Of a stretch of DNA of 64,000 nucleotides, positions 53,099-61,748 are shown piece after piece; the first letter of the stretch is position 1, and every line of letters begins with the position of its first letter. The position numbers were made by a program, and so were the translations under genes. The notes below the pieces were generated by a model that was not told the origin of the DNA, ran no database searches, and worked only from the letters and a program-made list of their open reading frames with translations. Origin of the DNA: Candidatus Desulfopertinax cowenii (GTDB taxonomy: Bacteria; Bacillota; Desulfotomaculia; Desulfotomaculales; Desulforudaceae); the NCBI GenBank assembly GCA_001899445.1, contig MPOA01000006.1, positions 62,001 through 126,000 on the forward strand. The letters run 5' to 3'.

Positions 53099-53182
53099 GT
53101 CGGAGTGGCGGAATGGCAGACGCGCACGTTTGAGGGGCGTGTGGGGTAACCCGTGGGGGTTCAAGTCCCCCCTCCGACACCA
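53099..53182 (+). tRNA. tRNA-Leu (anticodon GAG)
   Basis: 84 nt with acceptor GTCGGAG / CTCCGAC, a class II variable arm GTGGGGTAACCCGT, anticodon loop TTGAGGG with GAG, T arm GGGGGTTCAAGTCCCCC and encoded CCA. A recombinase fragment lies just downstream, so this tRNA may have served as an integration site. Confidence 0.93.
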
Positions 53183-53196
53183 AGGCCGTAACCACA

Positions 53197-53229
53197 GGCT
53201 GTGGGAATCATCCCACGGCCTTTCTATTT
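53197..53229 (+). terminator. terminator after tRNA-Leu
   Basis: GGCTGTGGGA-atca-TCCCACGGCC followed by TTTCTATTT. Confidence 0.85.
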
Positions 53230-53323
53230 GGGGAGACGTGCGGGATTGACACGGCAACTTTTCGACGTTGGAAAAGCGAAAAGCGCGGCGCACACGCATG
53301 GTAGAGTGCACACGCATGGGGGG

Positions 53324-53490
53324 GTGGCGGCGATTGGTAAACGGCGGACCACCGTGGAAGAGGCGCTTTGGGTGCAGAGCCGGGATCTTGGTTGGGAACA
53401 GGCTGTGGGGCAGTTTCTGGACGGCTTAAAGCTTAGAGGGTTGTCCTACCACACCCGGCGCTGGCACCGGGAGAACCTGCAAAGAGATCA
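53324..53490 (+). pseudogene. tyrosine-recombinase N-terminal fragment
   Basis: About 55 codons resembling the SAM-like core-binding domain of XerC/XerD-type phage integrases: WEQAVGQFLDGLKLRGLSYHT then RRWHRENLQ. Homology stops where the convergent DUF1284 gene begins, so the catalytic domain is missing. A 12-bp direct repeat GCACACGCATGG lies just upstream (53290 and 53308). Placement beside tRNA-Leu suggests a lost integrative element. Confidence 0.55.
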
Positions 53491-53505
53491 CCCCCGCCAA
53501 GCGAC

Positions 53506-53901
53506 TCAACCCAACCCGAGCGTTGCCTTGACTTCGGCGCAAGTTCCTTTCCAGTCGCATCCTGCGCAGAATGCCGCCAGCCATTCCTTAGGTGCAGCCA
53601 TCACCTCAGCCTTAACGTCAGGCCAGCGTACCTTTGACCTGAACGCGACGCCGAGATATGCGGCCGCCTCCGCATCCATTTTCCGGATTTTTTCGTCTGC
53701 CCCCGGCACCGCCATGCACTTTCCGTCCTGGACCGTTGGGCAGGCACGGCAGATGTCGTCTGCGCCTTCGACTACCTCTATTTCCTCCCCATCCGAGGCT
53801 CGGCGCACCACATTTTCCAGATTTTCGACAAATTCCCGACTGTAGCCCTCGCCCCGGTAGAAGTGTAGGCAAATCAAATGGTGGCCCCTCAACCTGATCA
53901 T
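53506..53901 (-). CDS. DUF1284 family protein, cysteine-rich
   Basis: 131 aa. IRLRGHHLICLHFYRGEGYS at the start and ADDICRACPTVQDGKCM plus FCAGCDWKGTC form the DUF1284 signature with metal-binding type cysteines. The function is unknown; an iron-sulfur or zinc site is likely. I choose ATG 53901. It covers the region after the integrase fragment. Confidence 0.82.
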   Translation of the reverse strand: MIRLRGHHLICLHFYRGEGYSREFVENLENVVRRASDGEEIEVVEGADDICRACPTVQDGKCMAVPGADEKIRKMDAEAAAYLGVAFRSKVRWPDVKAEVMAAPKEWLAAFCAGCDWKGTCAEVKATLGLG

Positions 53902-54122
53902 GCAAGACACCCCGCTCCCTCAGCTGGCTATTTTGTTTTCGGAAACCATATATCTACGGCCCAAACACCCCGCCGGGTACCCACCCTGACGACACTTCAA
54001 GTAGCACATTCGGCCACGGTCATCGGCAAACTATGCTCTACCTGCACTCCGTTTATGGTCGCGCCACGACAATCTCCATCCCCTACCGCTTCTTGGCGCC
54101 CAAGACCTGCTCCAGTTATTTC

Positions 54123-54341
54123 CTACTCGATCTCAATTTTCCGGCGTGTTTTGGCTTCAGCCTCCTGTTCGCCCACCAGCATTTGGTCCAGCAGGCAGCG
54201 TGCAGCCAGCAACATTTCCCGCCGGGCATTGCGCAGATGGCGCGCTACCGGCACCGGTAGCATGGCCAAAAAGGCTGCCTCCATCATCCGCGGCGGCAAT
54301 TGCTTCATGAAAGCGGGGGCCAGCCGGAGAAGGCGGACCAC
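54123..54341 (-). CDS. small protein at the end of the fumarate reductase operon
   Basis: 72 aa, GTG start 18 nt after the flavoprotein stop. Basic and helix-rich: LLRLAPAFMKQLPPRMMEAA, ARHLRNARREMLLAARCLLD, ending in KTRRKIEIE. It resembles short uncharacterised Peptococcaceae proteins I cannot name. The base composition returns to GC-rich here. Confidence 0.5.
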   Translation of the reverse strand: MVRLLRLAPAFMKQLPPRMMEAAFLAMLPVPVARHLRNARREMLLAARCLLDQMLVGEQEAEAKTRRKIEIE

Positions 54342-54359
54342 CGGAGGTGCCGGGGCCTT

Positions 54360-55958
54360 TTACTTGCTGATTTTACCGCGATAATCGGGGAGCAGTATCG
54401 GCGCAACCCGCTGACCCAGCCCCTGTTGTTCCAATTCTTTATTGAAACTTTTGGTATGTTCTAAGGTTAATTTGCCCAGTTTAACGGTCTTTGCTTTTTC
54501 TGCGGCATTTTTACCAGCCCGGCGCCCAAAAACAATAATGTCCAGCAGAGAATTACCCATTAAACGGTTACGACCATGTACTCCACCAGACGCTTCCCCG
54601 GCAACATACAGATTCGGAATTTCGGATTCCGCATCTTCATTGATTAGTATTCCGCCGTTTTGATAATGCAGAGTCGGGTAAACGAGAATTGGCTTTTCGG
54701 CCATATTTATGCCAAAGCGCATAAACTGCCGGAACATAGCCGGCAACTCTTTTTCGATGGTTCCTTTACCATGAAGCATTTCAATCATGGGAGAATCCAA
54801 CCATACTCCGTAACCACTGGGAACAGGAATGCCCTTTTGACGTTCCCGGCATTCCCTGAAAATAGCCGAAGAAACCACATCTCTGGTTTCCAGGGGATAA
54901 ATAAACTGTTCTCCGTCAATATTTACCAGTTGAGCGCCGAGTCCCCGCACCTTTTCAGTTACTAACTGGCCCACTATTTGTTCCGGGAATGCTACGCCGG
55001 TAGGATGGAACTGCGTGGCATCCAGGTAGATCAATTTGGCGCCGGCACGATAAGCCATGACCAGCCCGTCCGCTGTAGCTCCATAGTGGTTGGTAGTGGG
55101 AGAATCATTTATATGCAGGCGTCCCGAACCGCCGGTGGCAATAATAACTGTTTTAGCCCTGACAATCAGGTATTGCTCGGTTTCCAGATTATAAAGCACG
55201 GCTCCGGCGCATTGCCCTTGGTCGTCCTTTATCAATTCTACGGCCGGGGAAAACTCCACCACCTTGATGCCCCGGTTACGAGCTTCATCTCTTAGAGTAC
55301 GCATTATTTCAGCGCCGGTGTAGTCGTGTGCAAAATGCATACGTTTGCGGGAGGTGCCTCCACCGTGGATGGTATTCAGGGTACCATCGGGATCTTTACT
55401 GAACATACACCCGAGTCTTTCTAACCATTGAATGCATATTGGGGCATCTTGAACCAAGGCGTTGACTAGTTGGGGGATATTCTGAAAACCACCGCCTCCC
55501 ATCGTATCCAGGTAGTGAATAGCGGGCGAGTCGTTTTCTTTTGTGGCCGCCTGAATACCCCCTTCTGCCATCATGGTATTGGCGTCGCCGTGACGCAGCT
55601 TCGTGGCCAACAAAACCGTGGCCCCCCTTTCCGCGGCCAGCAACGCCGCAGCAGTACCAGCCCCGCCGCCGCCGATAACCAGGACATCGACATCATAATC
55701 GATATTTTCCAGCGCTAAGCCGTCAACGTCGATCATGGAGCGGCTTTCCAGAACATCAACGAGCTCGTGCGGCATTTTTTCCCCTGCATTAGGTCCGACT
55801 TTAACCGGCCTCATCGAATCTTTCATATGGTCAGGGTGGTAGGACTGCAAGATATTTGTTTTTTCTGCTGCCGATAACCGTGGAAAGGCTTCCTTCAGGC
55901 GTTTTTCCCTGGTTCGCTCCACAGTCTCAATTAAACTCAACATTTCCGCTGTATACAT
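54360..55958 (-). CDS. fumarate reductase / succinate dehydrogenase flavoprotein subunit
   Basis: 532 aa FAD protein. VDVLVIGGGGAGTAAALLAA (residues 90-110) is the dinucleotide site; AEGGIQAA, HYGATADGLVMAYRAGAKL, FHPTGVAFPE and GGVHGRNRLMGNSLLDIIVFG are the FrdA/SdhA motifs, with catalytic Arg and His positions kept. An 85-residue N-terminal extension is unusual for SdhA. Clustered with an iron-sulfur subunit and HdrBC-like genes but no cytochrome b anchor, resembling thiol:fumarate reductase (Tfr) or MfrABE systems. Noticeably AT-richer than its surroundings. Confidence 0.9.
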   Translation of the reverse strand: MYTAEMLSLIETVERTREKRLKEAFPRLSAAEKTNILQSYHPDHMKDSMRPVKVGPNAGEKMPHELVDVLESRSMIDVDGLALENIDYDVDVLVIGGGGAGTAAALLAAERGATVLLATKLRHGDANTMMAEGGIQAATKENDSPAIHYLDTMGGGGFQNIPQLVNALVQDAPICIQWLERLGCMFSKDPDGTLNTIHGGGTSRKRMHFAHDYTGAEIMRTLRDEARNRGIKVVEFSPAVELIKDDQGQCAGAVLYNLETEQYLIVRAKTVIIATGGSGRLHINDSPTTNHYGATADGLVMAYRAGAKLIYLDATQFHPTGVAFPEQIVGQLVTEKVRGLGAQLVNIDGEQFIYPLETRDVVSSAIFRECRERQKGIPVPSGYGVWLDSPMIEMLHGKGTIEKELPAMFRQFMRFGINMAEKPILVYPTLHYQNGGILINEDAESEIPNLYVAGEASGGVHGRNRLMGNSLLDIIVFGRRAGKNAAEKAKTVKLGKLTLEHTKSFNKELEQQGLGQRVAPILLPDYRGKISK

Positions 55959-56006
55959 TTTGATCCCTTCCCTTTATTATTCGTTCGGTGCAACTTCAAA
56001 AGAGAT

Positions 56007-56690
56007 TTATTGCTCGATATCTCGGGCCTCATACCGTCTTTGCAGTTCTTCTTTACTCATCTGCATCAAGCGGCTAAGCTCATCATTGAATTTACCTGCT
56101 TTAATCTCTCCTACCCGCTCGGCCAAATGCGCAGCCCTGGGAGCAATGTGCCGTCCGTAAAGTCTTCGGGCCAGAATACCAACATTATACTGCACGATTT
56201 CAGCCGGGCACCGGGAAGCACACAGGCCGCACATAATGCAATCGAAAGACTGGTGAGCCGTTTTCTCGATATCACCGCGCTGGGCTGCTGCTATATAATC
56301 CATAACCGACAGTTCCTGCGGGCAAATCCTCGTGCACTGATTGCAACCAAGACAGCGGGTGACCTCCGGGTAATGCTGAAGTAAAGTGCCCAAGCTGGGA
56401 CTGAGCTCTTCTAATTTATACGAAGCTCTGTTAGCGGGATAAAACGGTATTTGCGTAAGGTGCATCCCGTCTTCCACCATAGTGGCACAAGCCAGTCCTA
56501 CTTTTAAACGGAAACTATCGGGTTTCCTATAAACAGTACCACAAGCCCCGCAAAAACCCCCTCGGCAACCACAACCCCGAATAAACCGGTAACCGGCATA
56601 TTCCATAGCTTTCATAATCGTTACCCCGTAGGGAACCTCATATTGTTTGCCCATAATATAGATGCTTACCATTTTGTTTTCCGCAGCCAT
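56007..56690 (-). CDS. fumarate reductase iron-sulfur subunit
   Basis: 227 aa. Residues 1-100 are a 2Fe-2S domain with CGCRGGFCGACGTVYR; the second half has two cysteine clusters CLGCNQCTRICP and CIMCGLCASRCP for 4Fe-4S and 3Fe-4S/4Fe-4S centres. Passes electrons between the HdrBC-like proteins and the flavoprotein. The N-terminal motif is more ferredoxin-like than usual SdhB. AT-rich module. Confidence 0.87.
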   Translation of the reverse strand: MAAENKMVSIYIMGKQYEVPYGVTIMKAMEYAGYRFIRGCGCRGGFCGACGTVYRKPDSFRLKVGLACATMVEDGMHLTQIPFYPANRASYKLEELSPSLGTLLQHYPEVTRCLGCNQCTRICPQELSVMDYIAAAQRGDIEKTAHQSFDCIMCGLCASRCPAEIVQYNVGILARRLYGRHIAPRAAHLAERVGEIKAGKFNDELSRLMQMSKEELQRRYEARDIEQ

Positions 56691-56712
56691 GCTCTTGCCT
56701 CCTCAGGGTGCG

Positions 56713-57576
56713 TTATCCAGCCTGTAATAGCGGTTTAGGATCAACATAATGATTATCTAATCCCAGTTTAGCTACGGATATCTCCAGGGCTATCCCTAAA
56801 AGCTGAGTGAAATACAGGACCGGAATTTTGGAAAAGCTTTTATCTTCATCAGCAAATCTATCCTGCAGCCAATCGAGATTGAATTGACACAGGGGGCAAC
56901 TGGTGATTATCACTTCGGAATCTCGAACCCTAGCAGCCTTTAAAATATCTTTTACTCTACCCGCCACTAAATCATAATTGTTTAACACCTGGTATGAACC
57001 GCAGCATTTTGTTTTGTAAGGAAAATCAACGGGTTCAGCACCCACGGCTTTTACAAACTCTTCCATGAGGGCGGGATTTTCAGGCTCGCCAAATTCCATT
57101 TCTTTGGCCGGCCGGGAGAGCATACAACCGTAATAGCAAGCCACTTTCATACCTTTCAGTTTCCGATCAACCCGGGTCTTTAAAGAATCAAAACCAAGAT
57201 CATCACGTAAAAGCTCAAGGGGGTGCAACACCCTGAGTTCACCATTATAATTTTCTTCAAGATACGCATTAAGCTTGGTTCTGGCTTCATCATTGTTCTT
57301 CAGCGCAAAGTTGACCCGCTTCAGAACGTTATAACAAAAGGAGCACACGGTAACAAGTCGTCCGTCTCCTTCTTTTGCCGCCTTGGCCAAAATACGGGCA
57401 GACGCCACCATGCCCATATAATTGTCTTGGGCCAGCGGGAATGCCGTACCGCAGCATGTCCATTCAGGAAGCTCGGTCAATTCTAAACCCAGAGCAGCCA
57501 GGGTAGCCCGCGTGGAATCATCTAATCCCTTGGCCTTCACATGTAGAGTACATCCTGGAAAATATGGAATACCCAT
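56713..57576 (-). CDS. heterodisulfide reductase subunit B-like (CCG domain) protein
   Basis: 287 aa with two CCG domains: FPGCTLH ... TCCGTAFP and YYGCMLSRP ... KCCGSYQVLNN, the cysteine sets that bind the unusual noncubane 4Fe-4S clusters in HdrB and SdhE/MfrE. Likely reduces or oxidises a thiol/disulfide or quinone carrier and connects to the fumarate reductase. The physiological partner is not readable from sequence. AT-rich module. Confidence 0.87.
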   Translation of the reverse strand: MGIPYFPGCTLHVKAKGLDDSTRATLAALGLELTELPEWTCCGTAFPLAQDNYMGMVASARILAKAAKEGDGRLVTVCSFCYNVLKRVNFALKNNDEARTKLNAYLEENYNGELRVLHPLELLRDDLGFDSLKTRVDRKLKGMKVACYYGCMLSRPAKEMEFGEPENPALMEEFVKAVGAEPVDFPYKTKCCGSYQVLNNYDLVAGRVKDILKAARVRDSEVIITSCPLCQFNLDWLQDRFADEDKSFSKIPVLYFTQLLGIALEISVAKLGLDNHYVDPKPLLQAG

Positions 57577-57587
57577 TACAACTCTCC

Positions 57588-57968
57588 TTAGGCACTGAGT
57601 TTACGAAATCCGCTGGTCAAGGCCATCTGGGGAATCTCTGCCAGGAGTTCCGCCGGAACATCTTCCGGCGCCAAAATATCATTGCCTTTGCGCAAATTAA
57701 TCGTTCTCAAAGCCTCCATAACCCGGGCAATATCAATACCTCGGGGACACCGGGCCGTACAAATCAAGCAAGTGGTACACATCCAGATCGAACGGTTTTT
57801 CAAGATCTCTTCTTTGCCCAGTTGAAGGAAACGCATAACCTGCCTAGGCAGTAAATCCATAACCCCTATTCCGGTACAGCTCGCACTACAGAGCCCACAC
57901 TGCATACACAGGTATGGATTCTGCCCGCTTAGCTCTTTGACTTTCCTGGTCATTTCCTCGCTGGTCAT
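57588..57968 (-). CDS. heterodisulfide reductase subunit C-like ferredoxin protein
   Basis: 126 aa with two 4Fe-4S motifs, CMQCGLCSASC and CTTCLICTARCP. The HdrC fold delivers electrons to HdrB; adjacent and same-strand with hdrB (12 nt). No membrane segment, so the whole Hdr-Frd complex appears soluble. First gene of the AT-rich module inside the dicarboxylate operon. Confidence 0.86.
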   Translation of the reverse strand: MTSEEMTRKVKELSGQNPYLCMQCGLCSASCTGIGVMDLLPRQVMRFLQLGKEEILKNRSIWMCTTCLICTARCPRGIDIARVMEALRTINLRKGNDILAPEDVPAELLAEIPQMALTSGFRKLSA

Positions 57969-58062
57969 ATGACATCTACCCCTATCTCAATGTTTTACGG
58001 TTAGACCTCTAACTTTTTTGTTCTAAAGCACTGGTAAACAAAAACGCTCGTTCTCTCCGGCA

Positions 58063-58623
58063 TTATTTATGAACAGCGTATTGCCGGCGACCATCCCGGT
58101 ACAGGTCGCCTCCATAGATATCATTTATAACAACTGCCGGGAAGTCACTAACGGTCAGCTCGTAAACCGCCTCTGGACCCAACTCCGGGTAGGCGACCAC
58201 TCTGGCCGACTGGACGCACTTGGAAAGCAGGGCACCTGCGCCCCCAACGGCACCGAAATAGACGGCGTGGTGTGCCTGCAGCGCTTGAAGCACTTCCGGG
58301 GAACGAAATCCCTTGCCGATCATGCCCCGGAGCCCCTGGGCAAGCAAAGCGGGAGTGTAGACGTCCATCCGCCCGGAGGTGGTGGGTCCGCAGGCGCCGA
58401 TAACCCGGCCGGGCGGAGCCGGCGAAGGTCCGACGTAATAGATAATCTGGTCGGTCAGGCTCACCGGCAACTCCTCACCTTTTTCCAGGAGGGCCACCAT
58501 CTTTTTGTGGGCCGCGTCCCGGGCGGTAAGCAGCTTGCCGCTGATCAGCACCCGCATTCCCGCCCGCAAGCCGGAAACTGCCTCCCCGGTTAACGGGGGA
58601 GTGATGCGTACTGGTTCCAGCAA
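58063..58623 (-). CDS. fumarate hydratase, beta subunit (class I, two-subunit)
   Basis: 186 aa C-terminal swivel-like domain of class I fumarase. AGMRVLISGKLLTARDAAHKK, GACGPTTSGRMDVYTPAL and KAFFGAVGGAGAL-like (here YFGAVGGAGALLSKC) are the family motifs. Converts fumarate and malate with the alpha subunit. GC-rich like the TRAP genes and unlike the Hdr/Frd genes downstream. Confidence 0.92.
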   Translation of the reverse strand: MLEPVRITPPLTGEAVSGLRAGMRVLISGKLLTARDAAHKKMVALLEKGEELPVSLTDQIIYYVGPSPAPPGRVIGACGPTTSGRMDVYTPALLAQGLRGMIGKGFRSPEVLQALQAHHAVYFGAVGGAGALLSKCVQSARVVAYPELGPEAVYELTVSDFPAVVINDIYGGDLYRDGRRQYAVHK

Positions 58624-58659
58624 TTAAAATCCTCCTTGGACCAAAATGCGGACTCAACT

Positions 58660-59502
58660 CTACAACACGGCGGTTTTGTGCCGCACCGCGTGGCAGTTCA
58701 GGTTGACCGCCACGGGAAGCGAGGCAATGTGTGTGGGGAACACCAGCACGTGTACGGCCAGAGCCGTCACCCGTCCCCCGAGCCCCATGGGGCCGATGCC
58801 GAGCTGGTTGATGGACGCCACCAGGGCGTCTTCCAGGGCGGCCAGCTCCGGATCGGGATTCTTGGCGCCAACGGGCCGCAGCAAAGCCTCCTTGGCCAGC
58901 AGGGCCGCCTTTTCCATGGTGCCACCGATGCCCACCCCCACAACCAGTGGCGGGCAGGGATTGGGGCCGGCGGCCGACACGGTGTCCAGAATGAACTGTT
59001 TGGCGCCCTCCAGACCCTCGGCCGGCTTCAACATCTTCAGGGCGCTCATGTTCTCGCTGCCCGCGCCCTTGGGCAGCACCGAGATCTTCAGGCGGTCTCC
59101 GGGCACCAGCCGCCAGTGGATCACCGGCGGGGTATTGTCTCCGGTGTTTTTCCGAACCAGCGGGTCTCCCACCACCGATTTGCGCAAGAAACCCCGCGCA
59201 TAACCGTCCCTGACTCCGGCAGTGATCGCTTCCTCCAGGCTGCCGCCCGTAAGCCGTAGCTCCTGGCCCACCTCTACAAAGACCACCGCAATGCCGGTGT
59301 CCTGGCAAATAGGGATGCGGTCCCGGGCCGCGATCGCGGCGTTTTCGTGCAATTTTTCCAGGATGTCTTTCCCGGTAGTCGAGATTTCGTCGTCCCGGGC
59401 CTTCCCGAGCGCTGAAATCACGTCCGGTTCCAGCACAAAATTGGCCTCCCGACATAATCGGGAGGTGACTTCGGTCACTATCTGGCAATCCAGGGTACGC
59501 AA
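58660..59502 (-). CDS. fumarate hydratase, alpha subunit (class I)
   Basis: 280 aa. PICQDTGIAVVFVEVGQ contains the first cluster Cys, and PCPPLVVGVGIGGTMEKAA and LNCHAVRHKTAVL carry the others for the oxygen-sensitive 4Fe-4S. Acts with the beta subunit 36 nt downstream. Positioned between TRAP permease and the fumarate reductase genes, it would hydrate or dehydrate the imported dicarboxylate. Confidence 0.93.
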   Translation of the reverse strand: MRTLDCQIVTEVTSRLCREANFVLEPDVISALGKARDDEISTTGKDILEKLHENAAIAARDRIPICQDTGIAVVFVEVGQELRLTGGSLEEAITAGVRDGYARGFLRKSVVGDPLVRKNTGDNTPPVIHWRLVPGDRLKISVLPKGAGSENMSALKMLKPAEGLEGAKQFILDTVSAAGPNPCPPLVVGVGIGGTMEKAALLAKEALLRPVGAKNPDPELAALEDALVASINQLGIGPMGLGGRVTALAVHVLVFPTHIASLPVAVNLNCHAVRHKTAVL

Positions 59503-59608
59503 GAGTCCTTCATCCTTCCCTAACCCACACCATTATAGCAGTTGAAACGACAGTTGGGGAAGCCTTTCGTCCCGGGCGGCACCCCGGAACAAACAAGCCG
59601 TTTCTTCT

Positions 59609-61597
59609 TCAGGAAGCGCCGGCCGGAGCACCGGAGGCCCGGTCCCGACGCCCGCGATATAACTTCTGATACAGCAGGAGCAGCACCATTACGCCCAACC
59701 CGGCGGCACTCAGATACAGGTCCGGCAAAATCAAACTGATCGCGGCAACAAAAAGAAGCACCGTCAGTGGAGCACTCAGGCTACCGAAGTAGAATCGCTG
59801 TACCGCACAGGCCAGGCCGATAACGCCGATCACCGCCGTAACAAACGGCAGGATGGCATCCACAGCTTCACCCTGAAGCAGCATCTCCGGAGCGTAGAAG
59901 AACATGAAGGGCACAATGTAGGCCGCGATGCCCAAGCGGAAGGAGGTCACCGCGGTCTTCATGGGGTCGGAGCCGCTGATGCCGGACGCGGCGTAGGACG
60001 CCAAGGCAACCGGCGGCGTGATTGCCGAGACACAGGCGAAATAGAACACGAAGAAATGGGCGACTAAGGGCTGAATACCCATCTGGATCAGGCCCGGCGC
60101 CACCACCGAGGCGGCCACCGCGTACGCAGCCGTGGTCGGCAACCCCATGCCCAGGATGATGGCGATACCCATGGCGAACACCAGCGCCAGTAACTCACTC
60201 CCTCCGGCGATGCTGAGGATCACCGCGGAAAATTTCATTCCGACCCCGGTCAGGGCGATTACGCCCATGATAATCCCGGCACCGGCACACACGGCCATCA
60301 GTTGGATCGCGTTCTTAGCGCCGGTTTCCAGCGCTAGCAAGACCTTGCTGGGCCCCATGGCCGTTGAACACTTAAACCAGCTCACCACCAAGCTACTCAC
60401 GATCGCAACGAACCCAGCCATGACCACCGAGAAACCCAGCAGGAGCATCATAAAGAGGACCAGGACTGGGAGAAACAGATAGCCCTGCTTCATCACCGCC
60501 CAAAACCCAGGTAGCATCTCTCTGGGAAAACCCACCAGTCTTAGCTTAACGGCCTCCAGGTCAACCATGTAATAAACGGAAATGAAGTAGAGCAGCGCCG
60601 GGATGATTCCGGCCAGAATCAGGTGCTGGAACGGAATCCCGGTCAACTCGGCCATGATGAAGATGCCGGCACCCATCACCGGCGGCATAATCTGCCCGCC
60701 GGTCGAAGCCACGGCCTCGGTGGCCGCCGCGAACCGGGGCGTGTACCCGACTTTGCGCATCAGCGGGATGGTAAAGCTACCGGTGGCCACGGCGTTCCCC
60801 GCCGAGGTCCCGTTCATGGTGCCCATCAGGGCGCTGGCGATCACCGCGACCTTGGCCGGGCCGCCCCGGGCGTGCCCGCTAACCGCGAACGCCCACTTTA
60901 CGAAATACCGGCCAACCCCCGATACCTGGAGGAAGGCACCGAAAATAATGAATAGGATGATGTACTTGGAGGAGATGGCCAACGGGACGCTGAACACCCC
61001 GTCCAGGCCATAGATGTAAGTGAAAAACCGTTCCAGGCTATACCCCCGGTGGTGGAGGATACCGGGAAGGTACGGGCCCAGAAACGCGTACGCGATAAAT
61101 ACCAGGCACAGGCTGGGCAACGCGTACCCGCTGGCGCGCCGCACCAGTTCGAGGACCAGAATGATCCCGATCAGGGCGATGTAGAAGTCCATGGTGGTAG
61201 GCACCACCCCGGCCCGCCAGATGAGCGCCTCAAAATGGTAGTAGATGTATCCCCCGACAATCAACAGTAGGACCACAAAAACCCAGTCCAGCCAATGAAC
61301 CCGGTCCCGGCCCTTGTCCTTACCAGGGATCAAGATAAAACCTAGTACTCCGAGCAAAACCAGGTGATAGTTACGGAACAGCCATGGATCAACGGGATGA
61401 AACACCAAAACCCCAATGTGGAAAACGGCGGTGAAAATCGCCCAGACCGCAACAAACCTAGCCAACCATCCGCTCAACTGGCGATGCCCCGAGGCCTCAA
61501 CAGATTCAACCTGGTCAAAATCTATTTTGTCCGTGATCTTTGTCGGCTTGGACTGTTCCTGGGGTTCAACCTGCCCGTTCTTCTTGTCTTGGGACAT
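59609..61597 (-). CDS. TRAP transporter fused permease (4TM/12TM, DctQM fusion)
   Basis: 662 aa polytopic protein. After a 30-aa polar N-terminus (KKNGQVEPQEQSKPTK) come about 16 membrane helices: a small DctQ-like part, then the DctM part with VIASALMGTMNGTSAGNAVATG and GMGLPTTAAYAVAAS. The fused type is paired with TAXI binding proteins. Sodium-coupled uptake; the dicarboxylate substrate is inferred from the neighbouring fumarase and fumarate reductase. Confidence 0.92.
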   Translation of the reverse strand: MSQDKKNGQVEPQEQSKPTKITDKIDFDQVESVEASGHRQLSGWLARFVAVWAIFTAVFHIGVLVFHPVDPWLFRNYHLVLLGVLGFILIPGKDKGRDRVHWLDWVFVVLLLIVGGYIYYHFEALIWRAGVVPTTMDFYIALIGIILVLELVRRASGYALPSLCLVFIAYAFLGPYLPGILHHRGYSLERFFTYIYGLDGVFSVPLAISSKYIILFIIFGAFLQVSGVGRYFVKWAFAVSGHARGGPAKVAVIASALMGTMNGTSAGNAVATGSFTIPLMRKVGYTPRFAAATEAVASTGGQIMPPVMGAGIFIMAELTGIPFQHLILAGIIPALLYFISVYYMVDLEAVKLRLVGFPREMLPGFWAVMKQGYLFLPVLVLFMMLLLGFSVVMAGFVAIVSSLVVSWFKCSTAMGPSKVLLALETGAKNAIQLMAVCAGAGIIMGVIALTGVGMKFSAVILSIAGGSELLALVFAMGIAIILGMGLPTTAAYAVAASVVAPGLIQMGIQPLVAHFFVFYFACVSAITPPVALASYAASGISGSDPMKTAVTSFRLGIAAYIVPFMFFYAPEMLLQGEAVDAILPFVTAVIGVIGLACAVQRFYFGSLSAPLTVLLFVAAISLILPDLYLSAAGLGVMVLLLLYQKLYRGRRDRASGAPAGAS

Positions 61598-61632
61598 AAC
61601 TAACTCCTTTCCCGAGTTCAGATGCTTCAGTT

Positions 61633-61676
61633 TAAGGGGCCCTCACCCACCCCCGGGGTAGGATGAGAGCCCCTTA
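61633..61676 (-). other. intercistronic hairpin between receptor and permease
   Basis: TAAGGGGC/GCCCCTTA with a second arm CTCA/TGAG inside and an inner CCCCGGGG palindrome, no T run. May stabilise the upstream receptor message so that receptor exceeds permease. Confidence 0.45.
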
Positions 61677-61748
61677 CCCTGCTTCGTATCTTCACAAGAG
61701 AACATCCTATCCGCCGGCAGGCGGGAGAAGGCTACAGTTCCGCCCTTT

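Noticed and set aside
53878-54384. Plus-strand 168-codon frame across the gap after the DUF1284 gene
   Set aside because: No ribosome site, no family, and a composition typical of a chance frame. The minus-strand 72-codon frame is more plausible.
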